Assembly: GCA_032622095.1 (NCBI GenBank)
Contig: CP136063.1
Coordinates: forward strand, 276,015,426 to 276,079,425
Source of the DNA: Siphonodentalium dalli
Taxonomy: Eukaryota; Mollusca; Scaphopoda; Gadilida; Siphonodentaliidae
Direction: 5' to 3'
Length of the DNA: 64,000 bases
This document shows, in pieces, positions 22,667 to 33,504 of the stretch. Each line of letters starts with the position of its first letter. The first letter of the stretch is position 1. Position numbers and translations under genes: made by a program. The notes beneath the pieces were generated by a model. That model did not search any database. It was not told the origin of the DNA and saw only the letters and a list, made by a program, of their open reading frames with translations.

Positions 22667-23888
22667 ACTGTTTATGTTCGCTCATGGACTTTTTGCATCT
22701 ATTGGACTTAGCAGAATGCTCTAATCCCCGTCACAGACAAACAGTTTAAGCGACGGCACTCGATACGTATTCTATATATTTTGAATGGCTTTGATTTCAT
22801 CGGCATTAATTTCGGGGTTTATCATGAAAAGTGTTTTTATCGGTACATGAATTCGTGGATCAGATATCATATTTATGCACATCAATCATTCCTACATTAG
22901 CAGCTTCGTGACATATTTGAGCAGTCACTATAGAAAAATTAGACCCCAAGGTATTTCGACGCTGAAAGCACATCACACAATCAGCGTAATAGCTACCAGC
23001 TTCATTTCAAACATTGACCAGGTAGTTATTTATTGTTTATATAGTCTGCACATGGTGAACCCATTAGCCTTTATTACGAGACCAATACATTGAGCATTGT
23101 TTACACAAACTATTATAGAAGGGATCACATGATCAGCATATGAATTTTGTATTCGGTGAATGAATTTAAAAAAAAAGATTCCAACATTTCATCGCGCCTC
23201 CTGTGTATTTCTGCATACATTTTGACATATCAAAAACAGACGTAATGCCCGATCTTCATTTCTATGTCGTATATTGGTATTTGCTCATTCAACTCAAGAG
23301 TCAATTATTTAGTTGGATGTTGATTTTGTGGTTGAACCAAACCACAAAATCAATGAATAACAGACCCCCACTAATTAAAGACATAGTATGTACTTGTTCG
23401 GGCACGTGAAACTGGTAAGTTAGTGTTCAGGATGCCAACTGGAGGAATATAACATTTTACTAACATTGGCGAAAATCTCAAGAAAATCCACCACACAACT
23501 CCATAGAAAACATCGTCTGAACTACGCTCAATTGTAAATATTTACAACTCAATTCGGGATGCATCTATCAGTGATAAGCTAACGAAACCCATTTTGTCAT
23601 TGATATTGGTTGCATTTAATTACTATAAAATAATGATTGCATTGTCAATTTGGATAGAATATTTGTAAAAATAACTACTTTTAACAAGAAAAGGAGGCGA
23701 CTGCTTTTTTTTTTTTTTTTTTTTTTTACTTTTAACAAGATTATTCTCCATTTCTATCTGATCACCCTACCAGAGTGTTTCACATCACTTTAAAAGGATT
23801 TTACAGTACAACTTTTTTTCGAACTGGCGTATAAAACCACTAGATTAAGGGTGGTGTGAGGAAACATCTTGCACACATATACAAACTT
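22667..23888. other. Intergenic stretch with a small perfect hairpin and a poly-T run
   Basis: 23321-23352 is a perfect 13 bp-arm hairpin (TGATTTTGTGGTT / AACCACAAAATCA). A T-run of about 21 lies near 23706-23727. No recognisable gene; the 72- and 68-codon frames have no features. Confidence 0.5.
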
Positions 23889-24160
23889 AAGCAGCAAAAA
23901 ATATTATCATTAGGGTCAAGCAGCAAAAAATATTATCATTAGGGTCAAGAAAGAAATATTATCATTAGGGTCAAGAAAGAAATATTATCATTAGGGTCAA
24001 GAAAGAAATATTATCATTAGGGTCAAGAAAGAAATATTATCATTAGGGTCAAGAAAGAAATATTATCATTAGGGTCAAGAAAGAAATATTATCATTAGGG
24101 TCAAGAAAGAAATATTATCATTAGGGTCAAGAAAGAAATATTATCATTAGGGTCAAGCAG
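23889..24160 (+). repeat. 26 bp minisatellite, 10 copies
   Basis: Ten copies of AATATTATCATTAGGGTCAAG plus AAAGA are present. The first two have a longer AAGCAGCAAAAA variant, and the remaining period is 26 bp with almost no variation. Each unit contains one TTAGGG, but the array is not a telomeric repeat. Low divergence implies recent expansion or strong homogenisation. Confidence 0.97.
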
Positions 24161-24308
24161 GAAACAAGAAGTAAATCAATATAAATCTTTAATGTTAGTT
24201 TAAAATAATCGTTGAACAATAAATATGCAGAAACATCTAAACTGGAATAAACAATCATCCCTTTTTTAATCTTCCAGTGTTCCATTGAAATTAGGCTCTT
24301 GATTGTTT

Positions 24309-24417
24309 ATCAAGACTCGCAGGGTGGAAATCTCAATAAAATGAATGTGTATGACAGTGTTTTCACTGATATCAAGACTCGCAGGGTGGAAATCTCAATA
24401 GAATGACTGTGTATGAA
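24309..24417 (+). repeat. ~62 bp direct duplication beside a hairpin element
   Basis: 'CAAGACTCGCAGGGTGGAAA' occurs at 24311 and 24373, and both copies continue to 'GTGTATGA'. The downstream copy is interrupted by the element at 24418-24868, after which TATGACAG resumes. This suggests TATGA as the target duplication. Confidence 0.75.
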
Positions 24418-24868
24418 AGCAAGCCTGCAAATAGCGTGTCTGTCATTTGCAGAATGAGGTCCCCAGAGGGTGAATTTAGTAAGGACTATCCAGCATAGCG
24501 GGCTAGCATCACTAAATTCACCCTCTGGGGACCTCATTCCACTTAGGCCCTCAACTGATATGGCAGACCTAGGATCAGATTGAAGTTCCCCAGTTGAAGT
24601 TCGTGATGTTCACCCATTGGGCACCTCAATTATGAATTTTATCTTCTGCAAATTAGGGGATATAGAAACTTCCTAGAAGGGAAATGTAACTAAAAACAAT
24701 CTTAATTTGATACTATAGATACTTCCCAGAAGATGAAGCCTAAGCAGAATGAGGTCTCCAGAGGGAGAATTTGGTGATGCTAGCCCACTGTGCGGGATAG
24801 CATCACTAAATCCACCCTCTGGGGACCTCATTTTGCAAATGACAGACACGCTATTTGCAGGCTTGTAT
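24418..24868. mobile_element. Paired-hairpin element of the GGTCCCCAGAGGG family, copy 2 (complete)
   Basis: The outer ends CAAGCCTGCAAATAGCGTGT and its complement are inverted repeats of >50 bp continuing directly into hairpins. The left hairpin (24452-24540) and right hairpin (24749-24835) each consist of GAGGTCCCCAGAGGGTGAAT facing TTCACCCTCTGGGGACCTC, with a turn of 'GCTAGCCC.CTRTG' type. The ~205 bp between them contains 'CTTCTGCAAATTAGGGGATA'. Probable target duplication TATGA. No coding capacity. Confidence 0.88.
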
Positions 24869-25402
24869 GACAGTATTCATTGATTACATGTAAAATGATA
24901 GCTGGACATGAGAAATGAATAGAGCCTAACATTCAGTGTATCTTCATATGCTGCTTCAGTTAATGGCAAGATTTCACTGCCCGAGAATATTATACGGGAT
25001 GCTGCCAAGAAATGATATCTGTGCTCTCAGGTACCTTCCTCTGCTGACAAGTAAGAAATAATTATACCTGTCCCCAGTGACATGTAGAAATTCCAGAACA
25101 TTTCAAGCCTTGATTATGTTTTGTAATTTGGCAGCAAAAATTCATACTGGAAAAGCACATGGTGTTTTCGGAGCTGCATGGGAGAATCCAATCAGAAATG
25201 AATAGTCTAATTTAATGAAGTTCATCAGTAATCAGCAAACAAAACTGATAAAGATGATAGATATGAGAATACTAGAAATTTGAAAACATTGGAACTTATT
25301 TGCATGCAGACCACTTAGGCTTTCTCATAACCAAAGGAAAAATAGATTGTGAGAATCTTTAGTTGTAAATCTCTTTAAAACCGAACTAAGAGCAGCATAA
25401 CA
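24869..25402. other. Region 3' of HSDL2, nothing recognised
   Basis: No repeat element was recognised. Part of it could belong to the 3' untranslated region or downstream flank of HSDL2. Confidence 0.4.
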
Positions 25403-25645
25403 TTAACCCTTTCATGACGGGAGCTGTGCTGGTGCAGCATTAAAGATTACCTGCCAATGCATTCTTATGTATGCGAATCTCCCATAGGGAGAAGCACTGG
25501 CTTATACGGTCAAGGTATATATTGTTAGGCCAATGTATTCACTTATATATGCGAGACTCCAAATGGGAGACTCGCATATATAAGAGAATGCATTGGCACA
25601 GGGTTTTCAAACAAATTCAGGATGCTCCAGTCATGGATAGGTTAA
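25403..25645. mobile_element. TTAA-type element, 'CCCTTTCATGACGGGAGCTG' lineage, with CCAATGCATT hairpins, copy 1
   Basis: TTAA lies at both ends (25403-25406, 25642-25645). The ends CCCTTTCATGACGGGAGCTG and the complement of GCTCCAGTCATGGATAGG are inverted repeats with mismatches. It contains a degraded left hairpin (25454-25505) and a better right hairpin (25528-25596) of the CCAATGCATT cassette. It lies ~134 bp past the HSDL2 stop codon in the direction of transcription, so it may be transcribed in the 3' untranslated region. Confidence 0.82.
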
Positions 25646-25778
25646 CTGATATAATATTTCTAATTAATCATCTTTCCAATTTCTAGCAGACACAACAAAC
25701 AACTAAATGATCTATCAACCTGAAGAGTTCTGTTTAACACTGAGCTAATGACATGTTATATCATAATGTTGTTGATTT

Positions 25779-26020
25779 CTATAATTTGGATTTCATCTTG
25801 CCCATCAGTTTTTCCAGCTTCATTGCAAGAGCCATATCTCCCTTGATTTTTAGTTTCCCTGACATGAAGGCCATTGTTGGTTTCATTTTTCCGGCAAACA
25901 TTTTTTCGAAGTCGGCACTGTCCATCGTCATCGTACAACCAGCGGTAGCTGATGGTTCACCCTGCCCAACCGAGCCAGATCCGGTCTTCAGGTCAATAAA
26001 CCAATTCCCTTCATGGGAAC
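25779..26020 (-). CDS. HSDL2: HSDL2, last coding exon (SCP2 domain, C-terminus)
   Basis: The exon starts after the acceptor TTATTTACAG (26021-26030 read in reverse) with the last two bases of a Gly codon, and ends at TAG (25779-25781). It encodes 79 residues. The core of an SCP2 sterol-carrier domain is clear: WFIDLKTGSG, then GEPSATAGCTMTMDSADF, then KMFAGKMKPTMAF and SGKLKIKGDMALAMKLEKL. This resembles HSDL2 more than SCP2/SCPx or HSD17B4. The chain ends in Ser-Lys-Leu, a canonical type-1 peroxisomal targeting signal, implying import into peroxisomes. The domain is expected to bind fatty-acyl or sterol-like ligands. No frameshift or stop interrupts it. Confidence 0.95.
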
Positions 26021-26179
26021 CTGTAAATAATGAGATAGAACCCAATCAACATTTAAAATTAAATGCTTGTTTCTCATCGATACCATTCTCATGGTGGGGG
26101 AATCATGTGGTTAAGAGATTGGCGAGTAGCACGCATGACTATGATTATTTATTCATAACTCATTCATATGATATATAGA

Positions 26180-26717
26180 GGATCTACAACGAATTCCCAG
26201 TTTATAGCGGAATTTACAAAATGAGTCCAGTAAATTAGGTCTGGACCGAGCCTTTGGCGAGGACCAGACCTAATTTACTGGACGAGTTTTGTAAATTCCG
26301 CTATAATCTGGGGACGAGTTGTAGATTCTATTTATTACATGATCCAAATCCTCGGCAAAACATACTTAAATCAACAAATGGGACGCGAAACTAACACAGG
26401 CTTCTATAAAGCATGCGATGACGTTTCACGTAACTATGCGTAGTTTGCCCGCATAAAGAAATAGTCCCAGATAAATAAAGACTCTTTGGCGTATTTATTG
26501 GCGTATATTTAATGACATAACTTTTCAAACTCTTCGTTTATTATAGTCTGTTGGAAAAATATTGGAAGCCACAGTATTTTGAGACGTTGTGAACAGACAA
26601 CAAACCGGAAGTCAAATGTCACCCGGCACTATTTCCTGTTATTAAACGAACGTTTAATATCACAATTTATAGAATGGGTTTATTGAATGGAATAAGGATA
26701 TGATCATGTAATAAATA
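26180..26717. mobile_element. Hairpin plus TATTTATTACATGATC inverted-repeat element, copy 1
   Basis: A hairpin at 26180-26328 has arms starting GATCTACAAC and ending GTTGTAGATT, with 'GTCCAGTAAATTAGGTCTGG' and its complement around the turn. It is followed by a ~390 bp segment bounded by TATTTATTACATGATC and GATCATGTAATAAATA (26702-26717). The same two-part arrangement recurs at 32548-33111, so the hairpin and the segment behave as one mobile unit. It lies in an HSDL2 intron. No coding capacity. Confidence 0.8.
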
Positions 26718-27325
26718 CAATTATATACACAGTGTAATAGTATAACATTCAATGAGCTATCGGGGACAGCATAACCAAGAGGTTGTCTACCTGCCGTCCC
26801 CATTGAAAAGTAATATAACTATACATCTAATAATAATTTTAATTTATCTAGGTTTTGTCTTGTTAACATTAAACATTGGTATATAAATGTCTGTTTTTTA
26901 ATAAATAATAGTATAATTCATTTGTCGTTCACCGTTCATCGCTCAGTTTGTGATATGGTATGTAAAGTACAAGCATGTGGAATATGGATATGTGGATGAG
27001 GCCAGTGGAGAACCATGATAATTGTTTAACCAATGGACAAGGCATTCGAATAAGGCATTCGAATAATACATTCATGTATTTCCTGCGATGGGGTGATAAT
27101 GCACATGTATTATCTATCCTTCTCTCTTGTTATACAATGTCAGTTATCGCTATACGAATACTATACTACTTATTACACATCGTTGCAGTCCGGACAATTT
27201 TTGTATGTACATTTGGGATTCAGTTGATATTGAAAATGGCCGAAGCAAGAGCAAATTTACACAAACATAATATATTAGGCCCTGACACAAACGTAGCATT
27301 TCGGCATATGCTAGATTATTTTTAA
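26718..27325. other. HSDL2 intron stretch, nothing recognised
   Basis: A 116-codon plus-strand frame (26975-27325) is open. It has no recognisable motif or repeat, and its composition gives no support for coding. Confidence 0.4.
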
Positions 27326-27513
27326 AACAAGTTGATACCTTAATTGTTTCGAAACACTCAGTAGTTTTCTATAACATTCTGACCAGTTGCCAGCATGGGG
27401 GTTCGTGTAATACACCAATCCATACATCTAGGAGAATTCTTCGACTGACAACTTTGGTCAGAATGTTAGAGCAAACAACTGTGAGTTTGACACAAATGAG
27501 GTATCAGCTTGTT
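27326..27513. mobile_element. Small inverted-repeat element with AACAAGTTGATACCT ends
   Basis: AACAAGTTGATACCT (27326-27340) pairs with AGGTATCAGCTTGTT (27499-27513). Inside, 'AACATTCTGACCAG' and 'TGGTCAGAATGTT' pair as well, so most of the 188 bp can fold. Only one copy was seen in the window. Confidence 0.7.
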
Positions 27514-27735
27514 GCATCCTAGTTTATTACCTTTTTCTTAGTTTGTGGTCATGTTTGCGATAGCCTCGGCCATTTTGAATGCGTGATACTCATCAACTCG
27601 AAACCATGTGATTCCCCTCTGTGATTCTATTACTGGCAATTCACAAACTATCTCACATGGGTTGCCCCATTATTACAGCACTATAACGGCACAAGCTAAA
27701 ATTAGTAACAGGATCTCCAAGTGACTGTAATTATA

Positions 27736-28008
27736 TTAACCCTTTCTATACTAAATGGATTCTCCCAGCCAGTTATAAAAGTTTTCATTGGAATAGTCAA
27801 TTGTTCATTTAGATGGATGTCCAGGTAATAAAAACAGACGGCAGACAAATGAAAAGCTAATACAAGTTCGGAAGGATTCACATTCATTGATGGTAAATGT
27901 TCAGATAATAAGTTCAACAGACGACCTATGGTTGATTGTTGAACTCATTATATGATCACTTCCTAAGGGAACTACTCGTCAGTGAGTATTTAGTATAGAA
28001 ATGGTTAA
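27736..28008. mobile_element. TTAA-type element, 'TATACTAAAT' lineage, copy 2
   Basis: TTAA bounds both ends. CCCTTTCTATACTAAATGGA on the left matches the complement of GAGTATTTAGTATAGAAATGG on the right. It includes the GTTCAGATAATAAGTTCAAC hairpin (27899-27955) shared with 16737-16794. No coding capacity; piggyBac-like target and terminus. Confidence 0.82.
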
Positions 28009-28290
28009 CCACTTGGCTGCTATACTGGCAGTTGACCATTATTCTTCACTGGAACTCAGAGAATGGTGCATTGGAACCATCGTATCTCTGAGTTTGAAAC
28101 AGTGTTCCAGGATTGTGAGTGATAATAGCCTTTCAACGGAGTCAGTTTTTGGGTTTTTAATATAATTATGTTGATATTGTTTTCCACTGAAAAATGGCTG
28201 TTAAGTTATCTGAAACCCAGACTGGTCTCATTACGAAATAGGTCTAGTAATGAAACCAGTTTGAGTGCTAAAACTTGACATATCTAGCTA
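28009..28290. other. HSDL2 intron stretch
   Basis: Short imperfect inverted words occur ('CTCAGAGAATGGTGCATTGG' against 'ACCATCGTATCTCTGAG'; 'ACTGGTCTCATTACG' against 'TAATGAAACCAGT'). They suggest a decayed small element but no clear boundaries. Confidence 0.4.
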
Positions 28291-28690
28291 TTAACCCTTT
28301 ACCCAACAGAAGGGCCCTGTTCCAATGCATTCTCTTATATATGCGAGTCGACCATAGGTCGCCTCGCATATATAAGAGAATGCATTGGCTTAACACATTA
28401 AAAATTATAAAATTGTTAAAGAATGTAAGAACAAATGGTAAAAAGTGTTAAAAAAAGATTTTTTTTAGGCCAATGCATTCTCTTATATATGCGAGGCGAC
28501 CTATGGTCGACTCGCATATATAAGAGAATGCATTGGCACAGGGCATAACTGTAACTATCACAATGTGGTCAAGGAGCCGGTTCCAATGATATCCATATTT
28601 GTATGGTTCTATTGAGACAGACCGAAGATATTTTAGGCTGTTGAAGCTTTATTTGGCTGGTTTTGGCCGGTTTGTTGGGTAAAGGGTTAA
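28291..28690 (+). mobile_element. TTAA-type element, 'CCCTTTACCCAACA' lineage, with CCAATGCATT paired-hairpin cassette, copy 1
   Basis: TTAACCCTTTACCCAACA at 28291 is mirrored by TGTTGGGTAAAGGGTTAA ending at 28690. The left hairpin 28322-28388 and right hairpin 28470-28536 are near-perfect and in opposite orientation. The remainder ('GGAGCCGGTTCCAATGATAT' onward) is found again, reversed, in the 57567-57988 copy. No coding capacity. Confidence 0.93.
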
Positions 28691-28867
28691 TGACAGATAA
28701 ACTATCAGCTGACAGGAGGCCGCCAGATAAAAAATCATAAACAGGCCAACTGGAGGCTGAGTATTAGTTAATCTTATACATACTTGCTCTCCATGTATCC
28801 GATTCCTTCTATATTTTCAGTTGTATGATCTCATTCTCATGAACATGGCTTATATCTCAATACTGTT

Positions 28868-29308
28868 CAATAATTACAGACTATCACACCATTGGTCATC
28901 AGTAGTGTGAACGAGAGCCCAACCGTGCTTCAATAATTACAGACTATCACACCATTGGTCATCAGTATTGTGAACGAGAGCCCAACCGTGCTTCAATAAT
29001 TACAGACTATCACACCATTGGTCATCAGTAGTGTGAACGAGAGCCCAACCGTGCTTCAATAATTACAGACTATCACACCATTGGTCATCAGTAGTGTGAA
29101 CGAGAGCCCAACCGTGCTTCAATAATTACAGACTATCACACCATTGGTCATCAGTAGTGTGAACGAGAGCCCAACCGTGCTTCAATAATTACAGACTATC
29201 ACACCATTGGTCATCAGTAGTGTGAACGTGAGCCCAACCGTGCTTCAATAATTACAGACTATCACACCATTGGTCATCAGTAGTGTGAACGAGAGCCCAA
29301 CCGTGCTT
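28868..29308 (+). repeat. 63 bp minisatellite, 7 copies
   Basis: Seven copies start at 28868 and then every 63 bp ('CAATAATTACAGACTATCAC' onward to 'GAGAGCCCAACCGTGCTT'). Only two single-base differences were seen (CAGTATTGTG; GAACGTGAG). 63 is a multiple of three, but the units have in-frame stops. Located in an HSDL2 intron. Confidence 0.98.
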
Positions 29309-29431
29309 CAATTTTGTTTAAATCACACATGTTTGAGGGATAATTTTCTGAGTAAATTCAGTCAAGCAGTCAGCAAAACACACTTCTAACTTCAGGGTAA
29401 ATTCCATTTGCACAGTTTAAAAGCTTGAAAC

Positions 29432-30757
29432 ATTAATTCTAGTGCTGGGACGGTTGTCCGGATAACCGGTTACGCGTGTCAACCGGTTGGAGGAGGCCAC
29501 AGCCGGATAACCGTAATATTGATAACGATCGTACTATCATCGTAGTACTCCGTGTAAATGTTGCCGAAATCATTTACGGAAGTTTAAGTAACGCGAGTAA
29601 GTAATAAGAAGCCGCTTAGAAGCGATTTGGACAGTTGATTGTGTATTCATATACCCCACAACACATGCCTGTTTGATCACCGGCAGCTTTTCTAGACATG
29701 AAACCAACAACTACACTCTGTGTCAGTCTATGAATCACTTGCTACACATTCAATGCCAATTTCCTTTGGCGGCATTACATGACGTTCCGGCTGCACGCGC
29801 ACCGCGGCATACATCAAAGCAATCAAGTCTAGACTTTTACTACGTCATCAATAGTATGTCTGTTTTCTTGAAACTGCCCCCCCTTTCATTACCATTAGTT
29901 CGTCTCAAAGCGATGACAGAAGACCTACAAAAACGGAAATTGAACGTTTGGGGACATATAGTCCTAATTGAAGATGACGAAAAAAAGAAAGAAATGGGCA
30001 GTATATATACAAGGCCTGTCGAACGCGATTCGTTTATTCTGGATCAACATCCAATATGAAGTCGCACATCCAGAAAAAACACATAAGCCTACTGGGAGTG
30101 GGAACTCAGAGTATATCTAGTGATGTGTTCGATAACTTTATTTCCTAAACACTGGATGGGGCTTGCGTAATGAATCATGACGATTTAATTTTGTTTGAAT
30201 TTGTTTATTAAATAATTGAAGTAACATCGTGTAGCCACTGTGATTAATACATACCTGCCTATACCCAAACACTAGTAAACATTACTAAACAACAGTATAC
30301 CTACCTTCAGTAACTTGTTTGGGCTAATCGTGCCCAGGATATAATACACGAGGGAGGAACAATATTTCGTCGCTGAAAGTTTTGCAAGCAAGCGTTATAT
30401 ATGCGGTAAACATCGATATACTAGCGCACCACTGTAAACATCGATAAACTAACGCACCACTGATATATATTATATTTTAGTTTGTTTGGGCTCAAAACTG
30501 AATTAATTTATACACATTTACCACTATTTGATCGCCGTAGCAGGAACGCATTGTATGACCAAGACATCGTTTGTGATCGCATGTATATCAACATTTCCGG
30601 GAAGCGTAATGAACACTTGTTTTGCCGATATCATGACCAGTGTATTCAATCTCATACTTAGGGTAATGCTGGTCGTGGTTAACTGGTTATGGTTAGGTTA
30701 ATGCCCGTGGTTAACCGGTTAGGAAAAAACCCCAACCGTCCCAGCACTAATTCATTC
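29432..30757. mobile_element. hAT-like element with 8 bp target duplication
   Basis: The element 29440-30749 (1310 bp) has ends TAGTGCTGGGACGG and CCGTCCCAGCACTA. Subterminal 'AACCGGTT' words lie at both ends. Flanking 8-mers ATTAATTC (29432-29439) and ATTCATTC (30750-30757) match at 7 of 8 positions, the length typical of hAT. A 128-codon frame (29673-30059, plus strand) shows no dimerisation or RNase H-like motif of a hAT transposase, so it is called non-autonomous or internally deleted. Confidence 0.82.
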
Positions 30758-31018
30758 TAAGTCAAATATTTTAAAAAATACAATTCCATTAAGTTTGACT
30801 CAAAATAAGAAATTTTCATAATTGTGTTTTGATACTCGCTACGTCTATTCAAAAAGGCAACTATTCCACCAAATTCATGGCATCTTCATCAGCCATTCCA
30901 GTTGCATAACGGTCAGGAAAATATAAAATGACTTCACATGTCTCCAGTGATATCTCGCGGTCTGGAGCGCCATGGAGCAAGGTTATTTACTAGAATACAA
31001 CGTTGTGTATCTTACAGA

Positions 31019-31228
31019 TACAGTAAGGCCCTAAATAATCGACTCCTTAACCACAGTAGAATTATGGGTAATTTTTCAGGATTTATTCGGAAATATGGCT
31101 TGTTGCCATTCATTGGAAAGCTCTCAGTGAGAGCTTTCCGATGAATGGCAACATGCCATATTTCCGACTAATTCCTGAAATATTCCCATAATTCTTCTGT
31201 GGTTAAGGAGTCGATTATTTAGGGCATT
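31019..31228. repeat. Long hairpin element, 'AATCGACTCCTTAACCACAG' family, copy 2
   Basis: The arm from 'CAGTAAGGCCCTAAATAATC' (~31020) pairs with that ending 'GATTATTTAGGGCATTA' (~31228). The turn is at GAAAGCTCTCAGTGAGAGCTTTC (positions ~31117-31139, given in two halves GAAAGCTCTCA/TGAGAGCTTTC). It ends about 15 bp from the 5' splice site of the HSDL2 third intron (donor at 31243-31244), so the intron begins almost immediately with a ~210 nt foldback. Confidence 0.9.
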
Positions 31229-31244
31229 AATTTATGATATATAC

Positions 31245-31421
31245 CTGAGAGCTTGAATTGATAAATTCCATTGATACTTTTGATTAAGTCTTCACTGAGT
31301 AGTCCCTCAATTGTGTTGAAAATTTTTGCTGGACCATCCGTTGGTGCTGCAGACGCTGAAGAAGCTGAATCACTAGCGGGTGCTTCAGCATCAAGGAAGA
31401 AGTCAGGCATCAATGTACTAC
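31245..31421 (-). CDS. HSDL2: HSDL2, penultimate coding exon (linker and start of SCP2 domain)
   Basis: The acceptor CATCTTCAG precedes 31421 and the donor GTATAT follows 31245. 177 bp, phase 1 at both ends. It encodes (G)STLMPDFFLDAEAP, then an Ala/Ser-rich low-complexity linker, then PAKIFNTIEGLLSEDLIKSI and NGIYQFKLSG. The PDFFLD motif and the following helix of the SCP2 domain are characteristic of HSDL2. It joins in frame to the exons on either side. Confidence 0.95.
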
Positions 31422-31424
31422 CTG

Positions 31425-32547
31425 AAGATGCAAATCATTCACATTTAAAGGCACCCAAGGCACTCACATTGGGAAAATGTTCAAATAAAAAAAAAAAGTA
31501 TTCAAAAACGTTCACAACCAAGAAGAAAATGGAGAAATCTATAAATATATAAATCCCATTGTCAGATGGTCGTCTGTCTGTCTGTGTGTGGCAAAATGTC
31601 CTCAGTGTCCTTTAGCATCCAAATGCATGGGCGCCGCTGAGAGCACTAAGAGAACTCAAAGAAACACTATAGACCAATCATTTTTTGACAGGCAATCCCC
31701 GTAGATAGATTATTGATAGCTCTCCATTGATGATATATCGAGTGTTGAAACCATTGTTATGTAAACAAAGCTCTTACAGTACTTTGTCAACAAACATAGC
31801 TAATTGTGTATTAAGTTCAAATACATTAGTCTAAAATATATGATTTTCCAGATTTTTGGTTCACTGCTTTGACCTTTTCCAATGATTACTGTCAAGTTTT
31901 GATTAAACCTTGGCATGTTATTGGTAATTCCGCTGTAACAGTAATGTTTTCGATAAGCAAATTCTCACTATTTGATAGTTATTAATGAAAATAAGAACAA
32001 AGTTGAGACAGTTTTGTATGTATTTGTAGATGATAGTTGGTTCATAAACTTAGAACAAATTTATATGTTATTTCGCACACACCCAATTTGAGGCCCTAGA
32101 TCCCATTAACTACTGAAACCAAAGTATGAAACTTTTTCCCACCTTGAGATATTATTTTAGCAGGTCTTTTCATCATATTTCATGCCCTAATAACACAGGA
32201 AACTGCACACTTCGACCCAAAGGTGCATGAAACATGTCATTTTATCACTACGAGATACTAGTAACTCATAGTTGGCATCTGGATGGACTCATGGTCATAA
32301 TTTTCGCTGCACGCAGACTACGAGTTATCTCATAGGCAAGTCTGGACATGTTTTCCTCATGTTCATGAAGTATGTACTCGCGCAGATATGAGAAGAGACA
32401 AGATACATCTGTTCGATGTGTTCAGACGGACCGGACATGTGTGTTGATGGTTGTTTCCAACTGTTCCATATTAGCAACTTATGAATGTTATGTCATATTT
32501 AATCTACCATTTGATCATAGGCACTGACTGCTATGTACATATCAATG
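31425..32547. other. HSDL2 second-intron stretch, nothing recognised
   Basis: No repeat element with clear ends. A 93-codon plus-strand frame (31271-31552) is the antisense of the HSDL2 exon and is not a gene. Confidence 0.45.
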
Positions 32548-33111
32548 GATCTACAATGAGTCCTCAGTTTATAGTGGAATTTACAAAACGAGGCCAATAA
32601 ATTAGATCTGGACTGAAACTTTGGCGAAGTCTGGACCTAATTTAGTGGACGATTTTTGTAAATTCTGCTATAAACTTGGGACGAGTTGTCAATTCTATTT
32701 ATTACATGATCCAAAACCTCAATAAAACATACTTAAATCAACAAATGGGACATGAAACTAACATCGGCTTCTATAAAGCCTGCGATGACGTTTCACGTAA
32801 CTATGCGTTGTTTGCCAGTGTAAAGAAATAGTCCCAGATAAATAAAGACTGACGTATTTAATGGCGAATATTTAATGAAATAACTTTTCAAACTCTTCAA
32901 TCGTAAGTTTGTTAGAGAAATATTGGAAGCCATAGTAATTTGATACGTACATGTAGCATACGGAATATAAACAGAAGACACACTGGAAGTCAAAGATCAC
33001 CTGGCACTATTTCCTGTTATGCAACGAATGTTGCAGAATGTTGCATATCACAATTTATAGAATGGGTTTATTGAATGGGATAAAGGTAGGATCATGTAAT
33101 AAATACAATTC
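32548..33111. mobile_element. Hairpin plus TATTTATTACATGATC inverted-repeat element, copy 2
   Basis: Same layout as 26180-26717: a hairpin (32549-32692) followed by a segment between TATTTATTACATGATC (32694) and GATCATGTAATAAATA (~33107). Divergence from copy 1 is moderate, with many single-base changes and small indels. Confidence 0.8.
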
Positions 33112-33289
33112 CTGGACTCTTATAATGAGCTGTTTCCATTGATTCAAATGAATATTTCAAAATTAAATTTATTCTTTATTCATCCTTTTTCACTTCTACT
33201 CCACATACTATACTGAAACATGTGTGTACTAGTATATAGATATGAGCTATGAATTGAACATGCCCATTTTCATCAGAGCCCATTACATA

Positions 33290-33504
33290 TAGAAGAGTAG
33301 CGGGAGGGGACTAGGTCAAAAACAGCATCATCCCGGCCGATATCCTGTTGTAGACCGAGAAGACTTGGTCTAATTAATAGCATACAAAATCATTCTCCTC
33401 TTCCAATATTTCAAAATAGTGTTGTTTGACTTCTTGCTTGACAGAGTGAGCTGTTTCTAGGAAGTTAAATTATGGGGGTTATATGTTCCAATATTTTGGC
33501 CCGA
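33290..33504 (+). repeat. Dispersed ~215 bp repeat, copy 1
   Basis: From 'GAAGAGTAGCGGGAGGGGAC' to 'GGGGGTTATATGTTCCAATA' it matches 34534-34758 in the same orientation. A piece after it (33505-33650) has a small dyad, ACTACGAG/CTCGTAGT at 33558-33577. Confidence 0.85.

Noticed and set aside
23889-24160. Interstitial telomere
   Set aside because: TTAGGG occurs once per 26 bp, not in tandem.
25753-26178. 141-codon plus-strand frame
   Set aside because: Antisense shadow of the last HSDL2 exon, which is clearly coding on the minus strand.
28868-29308. 63 bp repeats with constant spacing as a CRISPR array
   Set aside because: The units are contiguous identical repeats without variable spacers, in an animal intron.
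29673-30059. 128-codon frame in the TAGTGCTGGGACGG hAT-like element as a transposase
   Set aside because: No BED finger, DDE/RNase H or hAT dimerisation motif seen.
31271-31552. 93-codon plus-strand frame
   Set aside because: Antisense shadow of the HSDL2 exon at 31245-31421.
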